A DNA stretch of 10,504 nucleotides from Deltaproteobacteria bacterium RBG_16_54_18 (GTDB taxonomy: Bacteria; Desulfobacterota; B13-G15; RBG-16-54-18), in assembly GCA_001797935.1 (NCBI GenBank), contig MGQT01000069.1:1343-11846 (forward strand). The letters are read 5' to 3'. Below the pieces are notes generated by a model, which made no database searches, was not told where the DNA came from, and saw only the letters and a list, made by a program, of their open reading frames with translations. Below, piece after piece: positions 1 through 6,142 of the stretch. Made by a program: the position numbers and the translations under genes. How positions within the stretch are numbered: the first letter of the stretch is position 1; each line of letters starts with the position of its first letter.

Positions 1-537
1 CTGCCCCACATCGGTCACTATTTTCGCTTTCTCCAGGCTTATATCCGCCACATGGATAGAGTCACCGATATTGAGCGCCGTGACATCCACATCGATTCGC
101 GGCGGGATGTCTCCGGGGAAGCACTTAATCTCGATCTCTCTGAGGATATGTTCGATCAAGCCGCCATTTGCCGCGCCCACAGCCTTGCCGACGATATGGA
201 TAGGCACATTCACATGTATTTCCTCGTCCATGGCAATGGCGTATAGGTCCGCATGTAACAGGGTCCTCTTGATCGGGTCGAGCTGTTTATCCTTGAGGAT
301 AACGGTCTTGGTAATAGGGCCGCTTGCTGCCCCCTCGATGGTAAGATTGATCAAGCTCCGTTCCCCCGCGCCCCCCTTGAGGACCTTGCCGAGCTCCAGC
401 GGATTAATCGTTATATGGATAGGTTCTTCACGATGTCCGTACACGACGGCGGGGATCAACCCCTGATGGCGCAGTTTGCGCGCCGCTTCCTTTCCTGTAT
501 CCGTTCTCATCTGTACTGCTAATGGTCTGTTTTCCAT
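1..537 (-). CDS. rplY: Ribosomal protein L25, long Ctc/TL5 form (3' end missing)
   Basis: This protein binds 5S rRNA in the large ribosomal subunit. The first 179 residues are visible and the frame stays open to base 1, so the C-terminus lies outside the window. The N-terminal 5S-binding domain covers about residues 1-95, with the early stretch RKLRHQGLIPAVVYG (20-34) typical of L25. The second, Ctc/TL5-type domain covers about 100 onward, with PGDIPPRIDVDVTAL (141-155) and IGDSIHVADI (157-166). The long form usually has about 190-220 residues, so only a short tail should be missing. The start ATG at 537 follows AAGGAG by 6 nt, a strong ribosome binding site. It lies about 20 nt after the prs stop, so the two are probably co-transcribed. 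A prs-rplY pair, often followed by pth, is common in this group. Identification is from motif recognition. Confidence 0.95.
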   Translation of the reverse strand, partial: MENRPLAVQMRTDTGKEAARKLRHQGLIPAVVYGHREEPIHITINPLELGKVLKGGAGERSLINLTIEGAASGPITKTVILKDKQLDPIKRTLLHADLYAIAMDEEIHVNVPIHIVGKAVGAANGGLIEHILREIEIKCFPGDIPPRIDVDVTALNIGDSIHVADISLEKAKIVTDVGQ

Positions 538-558
538 CCGTTACTCCTTCATTGTCAT

Positions 559-1509
559 TTATACAAACAGGGAACTCACCGACTCATTGCCGTGAATCCG
601 TTTGATCGCCTCACCAAAGAGTTCGGCTACCGAGAGGACCTTTATTTTCGTGGTACGACGTCCTTCAAGGTCTATGGGCACGGTGTCGGTCACGATGATT
701 TCTTCAATGGGAGATTTATTGATGCGCTCGATGGCCTTGCCTGACAGCACGGGATGGGTACAACAGGCGTAGACCGAACGGGCCCCGTGTTCTTTAAGCG
801 CCTCTGCCGAGTTGGTGAGCGTGCCTGCGGTGTCCACCATGTCATCCAGAAGCACGACCGACTTACCTTCCACTTCGCCGATAATGTTCATCACTTCCGC
901 GACATTGGCTACCTGTCTCCTTTTGTCAATGATGGCCAGCGAGGCGTCGAGCCGCTTGGCAAAGGCCCTGGCCCGTTCCACGCCGCCGGTATCGGGGGAG
1001 ACGATTACCAGATCATTGCTAAACCTGTTGCGGAGGTACTCCAGGAGGATAGGCGAGGCATACAGGTTGTCGACGGGGATGTCGAAAAATCCCTGAATCT
1101 GCCCGGCATGGAGGTCCATGGTCAACACCCGCGAGGCCCCGGCTACCGTAATAAGATTGGCCACGAGCTTGGCGGTAATGGGCTGCCGTGAGGCCACCTT
1201 GCGGTCCTGCCTTGCGTAGCCGTAATACGGGATGACGGCATTGATCCGCTCTGCCGAGGCCCTTCTCAGGGCATCCATCATAATGAGCAGTTCCATCAGG
1301 TTGTTGTTGACCGGCGGACAGGTGGATTGTACCACGAACGTATCGAGACCGCGCACGTTTTCGTCGATTTCCACCGCCACTTCCCCATCGCTGAAGGTCT
1401 TTACCTGTGCCTTGCCGAGGGGGGCGCCTAAATAGCTGCAAATCTGATCTGCCAAACGAGGGTTGGCGTTTCCCGAAAAGATTTTGAAGCGGCTCTCAAC
1501 CGTTGCCAT
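559..1509 (-). CDS. prs: Ribose-phosphate pyrophosphokinase (PRPP synthase, class I)
   Basis: This cytosolic enzyme transfers pyrophosphate from ATP to ribose 5-phosphate, giving PRPP for purine, pyrimidine, His, Trp and NAD synthesis. Its 316 residues match the usual class I length. Visible signatures are the flexible ATP loop YYGYARQDRK (95-104), MDLHAGQIQGFF (131-142), SPDTGGVERAR (171-181) and the PRPP-binding loop VVLLDDMVDTAGT (218-230). The N-terminal segment FSGNANPRLA (11-20) is also standard. The ATG at 1509 is preceded only by a weak AAGG about 11 nt upstream, but the N-terminus aligns with the family there. The gene sits 38 nt downstream of tRNA-Gln and about 20 nt upstream of rplY, so it probably belongs to the same transcription unit. 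Nothing unusual is seen; all key loops are intact. Confidence 0.98.
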   Translation of the reverse strand: MATVESRFKIFSGNANPRLADQICSYLGAPLGKAQVKTFSDGEVAVEIDENVRGLDTFVVQSTCPPVNNNLMELLIMMDALRRASAERINAVIPYYGYARQDRKVASRQPITAKLVANLITVAGASRVLTMDLHAGQIQGFFDIPVDNLYASPILLEYLRNRFSNDLVIVSPDTGGVERARAFAKRLDASLAIIDKRRQVANVAEVMNIIGEVEGKSVVLLDDMVDTAGTLTNSAEALKEHGARSVYACCTHPVLSGKAIERINKSPIEEIIVTDTVPIDLEGRRTTKIKVLSVAELFGEAIKRIHGNESVSSLFV

Positions 1510-1547
1510 GTTTCACGGTACCTTGTTTATAATTTTGTAATAAAAAA

Positions 1548-1622
1548 TGGCTGGGGTGGGAGGATTCGAACCTCCGAATGCGGGATCCAAAATCCCGTGT
1601 CTTACCGCTTGACGACACCCCA
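1548..1622 (-). tRNA. tRNA-Gln (anticodon UUG)
   Basis: A 75-nt cloverleaf reads on the minus strand. The acceptor arms TGGGGTG and CACCCCA pair perfectly, including the U1-A72 pair typical of glutamine tRNAs. They are followed by discriminator G and an encoded CCA. The anticodon stem CGGGA/TCCCG closes a 7-nt loop TTTTGGA whose middle three bases are TTG (UUG), reading CAA and by wobble CAG. The T arm GGAGG-TTCGAAT-CCTCC is canonical. The D-arm region has the expected AAGCGGTAAG loop. The gene starts 7 nt after the ispE stop codon and ends 38 nt before prs, with no separate promoter obvious, so the transcript is probably processed out of an ispE-prs message. Confidence 0.98.
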
Positions 1623-1629
1623 ACGTTTT

Positions 1630-2487
1630 TTATGCTTCGGTAAGGGTGTGGGCGACAAAGCTCAGCCACCCCTTGGCTCTCGTTGCTTCCCGCGCCGCTT
1701 GCTGCGCCTCTGCCTCCGTTGCGCAGAACCCGAAGACCGTGGGGCCGCTTCCTGCCATCAAGACCCCGTGCGCACCTGCGGCGTGCAGTTTTTCTTTTAT
1801 CTCCCCGATAATAGGCAGCAGTTCCCTTGCCGGTCGTTCCAGATCATTGCGTAGAAAATCGCCCATCTTTTTAAGGTCTTGGGGAGGCTTTGGAATTTTA
1901 GTCTCCCCCCCCTGCTTTGTCAACCCCCATTTCCCCTGTTGGTATACCTGCTGCGTGGAAAGGGGCACGCCCGGATTGACCAAGACGAGCCATGCCGTAA
2001 GGGGGGGGAGTACACTCATGACCCGTTCCCCCCGTCCTCCCATGACGGCGCCCTTGCCCACGATAAAAAAGGGTACATCCGACCCGAGTGCCGCTCCCAT
2101 TTCTTGCAGGGCCTCAGGGGGCATCTGCGTCTGCCACAAGATGTCCATGGCCTTGAGCACCGTTGCGGCATCGCTGCTTCCTCCGCCGAGCCCGGCGGCC
2201 ACGGGGATACGCTTGGTGAGCTTTATCCGCACCCCTCCTGCCAGGGCGTGCTCTTTCAGGAATAAAGCGGCGGCGCGATAGGCGAGATTTTCCTCCTTTA
2301 CAGGAAGTCCGGGGTGGGAGCACGCAAGGCTGATCCCCGCCGATGCCTCCCTGACAACCGTGAGCTCATCGGCGAGGCTAATCGGATACATCCAGGTTTT
2401 GATCTCGTGATAATCGTCAGGCCGCTTCCCCAGGACCTCGAGCCTGAGGTTGACCTTTGCCGGGGCACGGAGGGATAACCGCTCCAT
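1630..2487 (-). CDS. ispE: 4-diphosphocytidyl-2-C-methyl-D-erythritol kinase
   Basis: This GHMP-superfamily kinase phosphorylates CDP-methylerythritol in the non-mevalonate (MEP) isoprenoid pathway. At 285 residues it has normal length. Motif 1 is APAKVNLRLEVLGKRPDDYHE (about 8-28), including Lys11 of the substrate site. The ATP-binding glycine loop is IPVAAGLGGGSSDAA (94-108). GSDVPFF (135-141) carries the expected catalytic aspartate (Asp137). MAGSGPTVFG (244-253) is the C-terminal GHMP motif. The ATG at 2487 fits the family N-terminus but lacks a clear Shine-Dalgarno sequence; the preceding bases are pyrimidine-rich. Translation may therefore depend on upstream ribosomes, since the NifU-like stop is about 38 nt away. 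It is followed after 7 nt by tRNA-Gln. Confidence 0.97.
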   Translation of the reverse strand: MERLSLRAPAKVNLRLEVLGKRPDDYHEIKTWMYPISLADELTVVREASAGISLACSHPGLPVKEENLAYRAAALFLKEHALAGGVRIKLTKRIPVAAGLGGGSSDAATVLKAMDILWQTQMPPEALQEMGAALGSDVPFFIVGKGAVMGGRGERVMSVLPPLTAWLVLVNPGVPLSTQQVYQQGKWGLTKQGGETKIPKPPQDLKKMGDFLRNDLERPARELLPIIGEIKEKLHAAGAHGVLMAGSGPTVFGFCATEAEAQQAAREATRAKGWLSFVAHTLTEA

Positions 2488-2525
2488 GGGTGAGAGGGAA
2501 GAAGGTCCGCTGCGTGAGCGTGGGC

Positions 2526-2744
2526 CTACAGGGATTGTACTTCCTTGATCTCGGGGATCTGCTCTTTCAAGGCGCGCTCAATACCCATTTTGAGCGTCAT
2601 GGTGGACATGGGGCACGTCCCGCACGCCCCCGTCAGCTTGACCTTGACGACCCCGTCGACCACGTCCACCAGCTCTACATCTCCCCCATCCGCCTGTAGA
2701 TTGGGTCTGATCTTGTTCAATACCGCTTGCACTTTTTCCCGCAT
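2526..2744 (-). CDS. Stand-alone NifU C-terminal-type Fe-S protein
   Basis: This 72-residue protein consists only of the NifU C-terminal (Nfu) domain. The domain binds a [4Fe-4S] cluster between two subunits and hands it to target enzymes. The cluster motif GACGTCPMS (39-47) carries Cys41 and Cys44 in the CxxC spacing. The N-terminal part includes RPNLQADGGDVELVDV (13-28), another family hallmark. There is no scaffold domain or cysteine desulfurase in the window, so it is probably a carrier rather than a full assembly system. The start ATG at 2744 follows AAGGAG by 6 nt. It sits between the bactofilin and ispE genes on the same strand. Genes of this kind are usually housekeeping in anaerobes rich in Fe-S enzymes. 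Confidence 0.93.
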   Translation of the reverse strand: MREKVQAVLNKIRPNLQADGGDVELVDVVDGVVKVKLTGACGTCPMSTMTLKMGIERALKEQIPEIKEVQSL

Positions 2745-2814
2745 GGTTTACTCCTTGTGTGGCGTGAAGAGCAATACGCTCTCGGCCTGAGAGTGCATCC
2801 TCCGCCTTTGCTAG

Positions 2815-2833
2815 GGCAACTCGCTGAGCTGCC
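2815..2833 (-). other. Hairpin just after the bactofilin stop
   Basis: In minus-strand RNA, GGCAGCUC and GAGUUGCC pair over 8 bp (one G-U) around the 3-nt loop AGC, starting 9 nt after the bactofilin stop codon. No U-tract follows, so it is not a classical intrinsic terminator. It could slow 3' decay or separate expression of the parAB-bactofilin genes from the genes downstream. A role is inferred from position only. Confidence 0.4.
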
Positions 2834-2842
2834 GCCTGCTTG

Positions 2843-3307
2843 TTACGCCTTTTCCTCGCCCTCTTTCTTCCGCGCGAATATGCCGATCGGTTTCTCGTCC
2901 TTCTTGTCTTCTTTGTGTTGCCCTTCTTTCTTTTCTTCCTTTTTCTTCATCTTGCAGTTGCCTTCCAAGATTGCCCCTTCGTCCATGACGACAACAGGGG
3001 CGGTGATATTGCCGATCATCCTGCCCGGGTGATGAAGCTCTACCCGCTCCTTGGCGGTGACGGTACCCACGACTTCGCCCTGGATCACGGCGATGCCGAC
3101 ATTGACCTGCCCCTCCATCCTCCCCGTATCTCCGATGATCAGGGTATCGTCGCTGCGGACCTCCCCCTTGAAACGGCCGTCGAGCCGTACTGCCCCGGTA
3201 TAGGTCAGCTTACCCTCGAAGAATGTCTCCGCCCCCATAAAGGCGTTCACCTCACGTCGCTCTAGGGGGTCCGTTCCTTTAGCCTCTTTTGACTTCTTGT
3301 CCAACAT
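2843..3307 (-). CDS. Bactofilin (cytoskeletal beta-helix protein)
   Basis: Bactofilins are small proteins that polymerise without nucleotide into filaments made of right-handed beta-helices. They position cell-envelope or chromosome-partition machinery. Here the 154 residues show the core domain at about 22-120, with the pattern NAFMGAETFFEGKLTYTGAV (21-40), RLDGRFKGEV (41-50) and repeated short beta turns such as IIGDTGRMEGQV and HHPGRMIGNI. There is no membrane segment. The last 35 residues are almost all Lys/Glu/Asp with a GIFARKK stretch, giving a charged, probably disordered tail. The ATG at 3307 has a strong GGAGG site 8 nt upstream. It follows parB by 64 bp on the same strand. In Myxococcus, bactofilins next to parAB help place ParA and parS complexes (established knowledge); a similar scaffold role is the inference here. 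Confidence 0.93.
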   Translation of the reverse strand: MLDKKSKEAKGTDPLERREVNAFMGAETFFEGKLTYTGAVRLDGRFKGEVRSDDTLIIGDTGRMEGQVNVGIAVIQGEVVGTVTAKERVELHHPGRMIGNITAPVVVMDEGAILEGNCKMKKKEEKKEGQHKEDKKDEKPIGIFARKKEGEEKA

Positions 3308-3371
3308 AGGAGTTCCTCCTCATGCAGTTTTGGTATATCTCTCATGGCCGCATTGAAGACTACGCGGCGGC

Positions 3372-4223
3372 CTATCTCCCCCGTATGAGCGCCAAGATCC
3401 GCTCCAGGTCATCCAGGGAATAAAATTCGATCTCGATCGCCCCCTTCGTGCCTCTCGTCTTGATCCGCACCTGCGTCTTGAGGATGTGGCGCAGCTCATC
3501 CCGCAGGGATTCTATCTCAGGCCGCGTTGCCGCGCTCGCGACGGGTCGTGCCTCGCCATCGAGGAGACGTCTGATACCTTCCTCTGCCTCACGCACCGAG
3601 AGGCCTTTGCTCACGATCCTGCGGCAAAAGGAAACCTGTTGCGCCTCCGTGCGCAGGGCGAGCAGGGAGCGCGCGTGTCCCATGCTGATCGTGTTTTTTG
3701 CCAGGGCATCCTTGACCTCCGCGGGGAGTTTTAACAGCCGCACCGCGTTTGCGACGGAGGATCGGTCCTTGCCGATCCGCTGGGCCAAGGCCTCCTGGGT
3801 ATACGCGAATTCCGTCATCAACCGCTGATACGCCTCCGCCTCCTCCAGGGGGTTGAGGTCTTCGCGCTGGAGGTTTTCTATGAGGGCCATCTCCATAACT
3901 TCCTGATTAGTGGCCTCTTTAATGAGAATGGGGACCTTGCTCAGTCCGGCCCGTTGGGCCGCACGCCACCGGCGCTCGCCGATGATGAGCTCGTAGCCTG
4001 CGCCGGTTTTATCCGGGCGGACGACCAGCGGTTGGAGGATTCCTTTTTCGCGGATGGATTGGGCAAGTTCCTCAATGCCGTCGTCGGCGAGGAGTTTTCT
4101 CGGCTGCCAGGGGCTCGGATGGATATCGCGAATATCGCACTGGAGGAGATCTCCTCGATCTCCTTTTTCCATTTGCGGCAGGAGCGCCTCCAAACCCTTG
4201 CCGAGGGCAGCTCGTTTAGCCAT
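3372..4223 (-). CDS. parB: Chromosome-partitioning protein ParB
   Basis: ParB binds parS sites near the origin, spreads as a CTP-dependent clamp and recruits ParA and SMC. I place the start at the ATG at 4223, giving 283 residues that begin MAKRAALGKGLEALLP, the usual ParB opening. Further upstream the same frame reads 25 residues that overlap parA and do not look like ParB. Motifs seen: GERRWRA (82-88, CTP/phosphate box), ENLQREDLNPLEEAEAY (116-132), a helix-turn-helix at about 142-167, and a C-terminal dimerisation domain at about 235-283. The gene overlaps the 3' end of parA by 8 nt, so the two are probably translationally coupled. A modest GGAAAG site lies about 7 nt before the start. I saw no canonical parS site in the window. 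Confidence 0.96.
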   Translation of the reverse strand: MAKRAALGKGLEALLPQMEKGDRGDLLQCDIRDIHPSPWQPRKLLADDGIEELAQSIREKGILQPLVVRPDKTGAGYELIIGERRWRAAQRAGLSKVPILIKEATNQEVMEMALIENLQREDLNPLEEAEAYQRLMTEFAYTQEALAQRIGKDRSSVANAVRLLKLPAEVKDALAKNTISMGHARSLLALRTEAQQVSFCRRIVSKGLSVREAEEGIRRLLDGEARPVASAATRPEIESLRDELRHILKTQVRIKTRGTKGAIEIEFYSLDDLERILALIRGR

Positions 4224-4992
4224 GGTGTTTCTTTCCGTTGGTGAGGATCTCGTTGGCCAATTCCAGGTAGCTCTGTGCCCCCCGGGACTCGGCATCATAC
4301 AGGATACACGGTTTCCCGAAACTCGGCGCCTCGCTCAGCTTGACATTGCGCGGGATGATGGTGGAAAAAACCCTTCCTTTAAAATGGGATCTGATCTCGT
4401 CGGCCACCTGTTGCGAGAGGTTGTTGCGCAGATCGTACATGGTCAGCAAGATCCCTTCGATTTGGAGGTCGGGATTTAAGTTTTCCTTGACGAGCCTGAT
4501 GGTCTTTAACAGTTGCGTCAATCCCTCCATGGCGTAGTATTCACACTGCAAAGGAATAAGCACGGAGTGGGCGGCGGTCAAGGAATTGACCGTAAGCAGA
4601 CCCAAAGAGGGGGGGCAGTCAATAAAGATGAACTCATAGTCTGGTATGACATCTTGCAAAATCCCCTTTAATTTTTTTTCCCGGGCGATCTCATTGATTA
4701 ATTCGATCTCCGCCCCGATTAAATCGGTATTGGCAGTGACTATCTTCAGATGGGGGATCTCGGTATCCTTGATGACCTGCTTGATGTTTGCCTCCCCGAT
4801 CATCGCGTGATAGAGGTTTTCCTGTATGGCCTCCTTCGTGTAGCCGACGCCGCTCGAAGAATTACCCTGCGGATCGGCATCGATCAGGAGGGTCTTGACC
4901 TGGGACATGGCGATGGAGGCGGCAAGATTCACCGCGGTGGTTGTTTTTCCCACCCCACCCTTCTGATTCGCGATGCTGATGACCCTCCCCAT
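4216..4992 (-). CDS. parA: Chromosome-partitioning ATPase ParA/Soj
   Basis: ParA is a Walker-type ATPase that dimerises on ATP, coats the nucleoid and is released by ParB, moving origins apart. The 258 residues show the deviant Walker A motif KGGVGKTTT (11-19) with the signature lysine Lys11, the A' motif LLIDADPQGN (35-44), and the Walker B motif FIFIDCPPSLG (121-131) with Asp125. There is no N-terminal DNA-binding extension, so it is the short chromosomal type rather than the long plasmid type. The ATG at 4992 has GAGG about 11 nt upstream. Only 92 bp separate it from rsmG, the classic rsmG-parA-parB order. A perfect inverted repeat lies about 25 nt before the start. Confidence 0.97.
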   Translation of the reverse strand: MGRVISIANQKGGVGKTTTAVNLAASIAMSQVKTLLIDADPQGNSSSGVGYTKEAIQENLYHAMIGEANIKQVIKDTEIPHLKIVTANTDLIGAEIELINEIAREKKLKGILQDVIPDYEFIFIDCPPSLGLLTVNSLTAAHSVLIPLQCEYYAMEGLTQLLKTIRLVKENLNPDLQIEGILLTMYDLRNNLSQQVADEIRSHFKGRVFSTIIPRNVKLSEAPSFGKPCILYDAESRGAQSYLELANEILTNGKKHHG

Positions 4993-5016
4993 ATAAAAAT
5001 TTTCCTCAGGCGGCCT

Positions 5017-5036
5017 TTTGTGTTACTTAACACAAA
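5017..5036. promoter_or_regulatory. Palindrome upstream of parA (possible operator)
   Basis: TTTGTGTTACTTAACACAAA is an inverted repeat with perfect 9-bp arms around a 2-nt centre. It lies 25-44 nt before the parA start, between rsmG and parA. It differs from the usual parS core (GTTTCACGTGAAAC), having no CACGTG centre. The arm length and near-promoter position suit a dimeric repressor site. A 2-nt loop is too tight for a stable RNA hairpin. No copy was noticed elsewhere in the window. The function is unproven. Confidence 0.45.
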
Positions 5037-5084
5037 CGCACCTCTTTGAAAAGGGGTAATTTCCCTGCACGGCACATGCCGCTG

Positions 5085-5741
5085 TTACATCTGCACGCGT
5101 TGCAGGATCACGAGGAAACGCTGCTCCTTTGTAAAGGGGAGGGTCAGCTTTTTTATCTCGATTAATCGCATGCCCAGTGAGGCCCATTCCATTTCCCGTT
5201 CTTCTTCCTCTCCCCGCTTTCCCCGCATCCCCACGATGGAGCCGTCTTTTTTTGTATACGGAAGCGCGAGGCGCACGGAGGGGAACAGGCCTGCTACGGC
5301 GCGCGATACGACGAGATCGAAACCGCCGGCGTATTGTTTTATTATCGCGGGGTCTTCGGCGCGCCCATGGACGATCTCTATCCCTTCCAACTGCAAGCCC
5401 CTGACGACATGGCGAAGAAAGAAACACTTCTTTTGCGACGCCTCCAGCAGGCAGACGGCGATCGAGGGGGCAAAGATCTTCAAGGGCAGACCGGGGAACC
5501 CGGCTCCGGCCCCGATATCCAGGACTTTGTTCACGCCGCGCAGGTAGGGGACGATAGTAAGGGAGTCCAGGAAGTGCTTGATTGCTATCTCCCGGTCTTG
5601 CGTCACGGCCGTGAGGTTTATCCGCTCATTCCAGTGTTTGAGTTCAGCTATATAATAGAGGTAACGTTCCAGCACGGGAGGAGGCAGCGATATCCCGATC
5701 TGTTCTGCTCCCCTGAACAATATGTCGGTGATGTCCGGCAT
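5085..5741 (-). CDS. rsmG: 16S rRNA (guanine-N7) methyltransferase RsmG (GidB)
   Basis: RsmG methylates the N7 of G527 (E. coli numbering) in 16S rRNA using S-adenosylmethionine. With the ATG at 5741 the protein has 218 residues, close to the family norm. Signatures are NLTA (42-45), HFLDS (56-60), the SAM-binding glycine loop LDIGAGAGFPGLPLKI (74-89), LLEASQKKCFFLR (98-110), GRAED (126-130) and VSRAVA (145-150). The frame stays open upstream to a TTG at 5795, adding 18 residues that look unlike the family, so ATG is preferred, although it lacks a clear ribosome binding site. It heads the parAB block. In many bacteria mnmG precedes rsmG; here a repeat-bearing gene-poor stretch does. Confidence 0.94.
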   Translation of the reverse strand: MPDITDILFRGAEQIGISLPPPVLERYLYYIAELKHWNERINLTAVTQDREIAIKHFLDSLTIVPYLRGVNKVLDIGAGAGFPGLPLKIFAPSIAVCLLEASQKKCFFLRHVVRGLQLEGIEIVHGRAEDPAIIKQYAGGFDLVVSRAVAGLFPSVRLALPYTKKDGSIVGMRGKRGEEEEREMEWASLGMRLIEIKKLTLPFTKEQRFLVILQRVQM

Positions 5742-5962
5742 TTCAATGAGTAAACTATCCCACCAACTTGGTAATTTAAGGGGTCGAGGATGCAATCCCG
5801 CTCATCAATATAGATTTAAGGAAACGGGATGGCGTTGGCGACAGGGTTCTCGGGGTCAAGTGAAGTAAGGAATAGGTTCTGCTTGAACCCTAGAATCCTC
5901 CCGCTGTGCGGCCCCCTACCATTCGGATATTTTTATTGATGGGGTGACGCATGGCGGCAGAT

Positions 5963-5989
5963 CCCGCTTTCCACAAAATCTGAACTAAG
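5963..5989 (-). repeat. Intergenic repeat, copy 1
   Basis: This 27-nt segment matches the one at 6074-6100 at 24 of 27 positions; the best-kept part is ACAAAATCTGAAYTAAG on the plus strand. On the minus strand the repeat begins CTTARTTCAGATTTTGT and runs into a GC-rich tail. In this copy a related tail (GCGGGAGG after GCCGCACA, near 5896-5914) appears about 50 nt further on, as if separated by an insertion. Hand alignment only. Confidence 0.6.
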
Positions 5990-5990
5990 T

Positions 5991-6020
5991 CCCGCCCTAC
6001 GTTATACAACAATCTGAATG
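5991..6020 (-). repeat. Intergenic repeat, weak copy
   Basis: On the minus strand this stretch reads ATTCAGATTGTTGTATAACG before a GGGCGGG run. It resembles the head of the two better copies (ATTCAGATTTTGTTGATAGCG) with small indels. It lies directly beside copy 1, which suggests tandem or nested decay. The match is poorer and could be chance. Confidence 0.35.
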
Positions 6021-6027
6021 GCGGGAT

Positions 6028-6040
6028 GTCACAGAGTGAC
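6028..6040. repeat. Small inverted repeat GTCAC-AGA-GTGAC
   Basis: Perfect 5-bp arms enclose a 3-nt loop. It lies between the repeat copies and is probably part of the same decayed element. The short stem gives little evidence of function by itself. Confidence 0.35.
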
Positions 6041-6057
6041 AGAGCGAGATAGACCCC

Positions 6058-6072
6058 TCCCGCTTTGCGGGA
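6058..6072. repeat. GC-rich hairpin TCCCGC-TTT-GCGGGA
   Basis: Perfect 6-bp arms enclose a 3-nt loop next to repeat copy 2. A degenerate version (CTCCCGCTGTGCGGCCCC) occurs near 5899-5916, so the hairpin belongs to the repeated unit. Such stems are typical of REP- or MITE-like intergenic elements; no U-tract suggests a terminator. Confidence 0.5.
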
Positions 6073-6073
6073 C

Positions 6074-6100
6074 CCCGCTATCAACAAAATCTGAATTAAG
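6074..6100 (-). repeat. Intergenic repeat, copy 2
   Basis: This is the partner of the 5963-5989 segment (24 of 27 identical), 111 nt away in the same orientation. On the minus strand it continues straight into the GC-rich hairpin at 6058-6072. That makes this the most intact unit: an AT-rich head, then a hairpin tail. The words TAGACCCCT flank it on both sides (about 6050-6058 and 6109-6117). Confidence 0.6.
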
Positions 6101-6117
6101 GAGTGGGGTAGACCCCT

Positions 6118-6140
6118 CGCTACCGCCTTATGCGGCAGCG
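6118..6140 (-). terminator. Hairpin after the acyl-CoA ligase stop (possible terminator)
   Basis: Minus-strand RNA CGCUGCCGC and GCGGUAGCG pair over 9 bp with one G-U around the loop AUAAG, starting just 2 nt after the TAA stop at 6143. A second small stem, GGGG-TCTA-CCCC, follows at once (6105-6116). No run of U follows either stem, so intrinsic termination is uncertain. The position suits 3'-end formation or protection for the ligase message, which otherwise would read into rsmG. Confidence 0.45.
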
Positions 6141-6142
6141 TC

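Larger units (their letters stand above)
5742..6142. other. Gene-poor spacer with short degenerate repeats
   Basis: About 400 bp separates rsmG from the acyl-CoA ligase stop and holds no convincing gene. An open frame on the minus strand (6087 to 5890) has a low-complexity, repeat-derived translation and no good start signal, so I do not call it. The segment instead carries related copies of a short repeat, small GC-rich inverted repeats and scattered ATCCCGC / GCGGGAT words in both orientations. No convincing promoter for rsmG could be picked out. It most resembles decayed intergenic repeats at a junction between core and accessory genes. Confidence 0.6.

Noticed and set aside
754..1191. Open frames on the plus strand opposite prs
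   Set aside because: They lie wholly inside the prs gene, whose identity is certain, and their translations show no family features.
1509..1517. TGTTTCACG, identical to one half of a parS site
   Set aside because: The other half is absent (GTACCTT instead of TGAAACA), and the word overlaps the prs start codon region. Half-sites of 9 nt occur by chance. No full parS site was seen in the window.
4224..4298. 25-residue upstream extension of ParB
   Set aside because: It lies within the parA coding region, its sequence is unlike ParB N-termini, and the ATG at 4223 gives the standard MAKR...GKGLEALLP opening.
5742..5795. TTG-initiated 18-residue extension of RsmG
   Set aside because: The extra residues do not resemble the family and the ATG at 5741 gives a typical length. 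It is not ruled out, because neither start has a clear ribosome binding site.
5890..6087. Open frame of 65 codons on the minus strand in the gene-poor spacer
   Set aside because: It reads through the degenerate repeats and inverted repeats, has no recognisable domain and no convincing ribosome binding site. It is better explained as a by-product of GC-rich repeat sequence.
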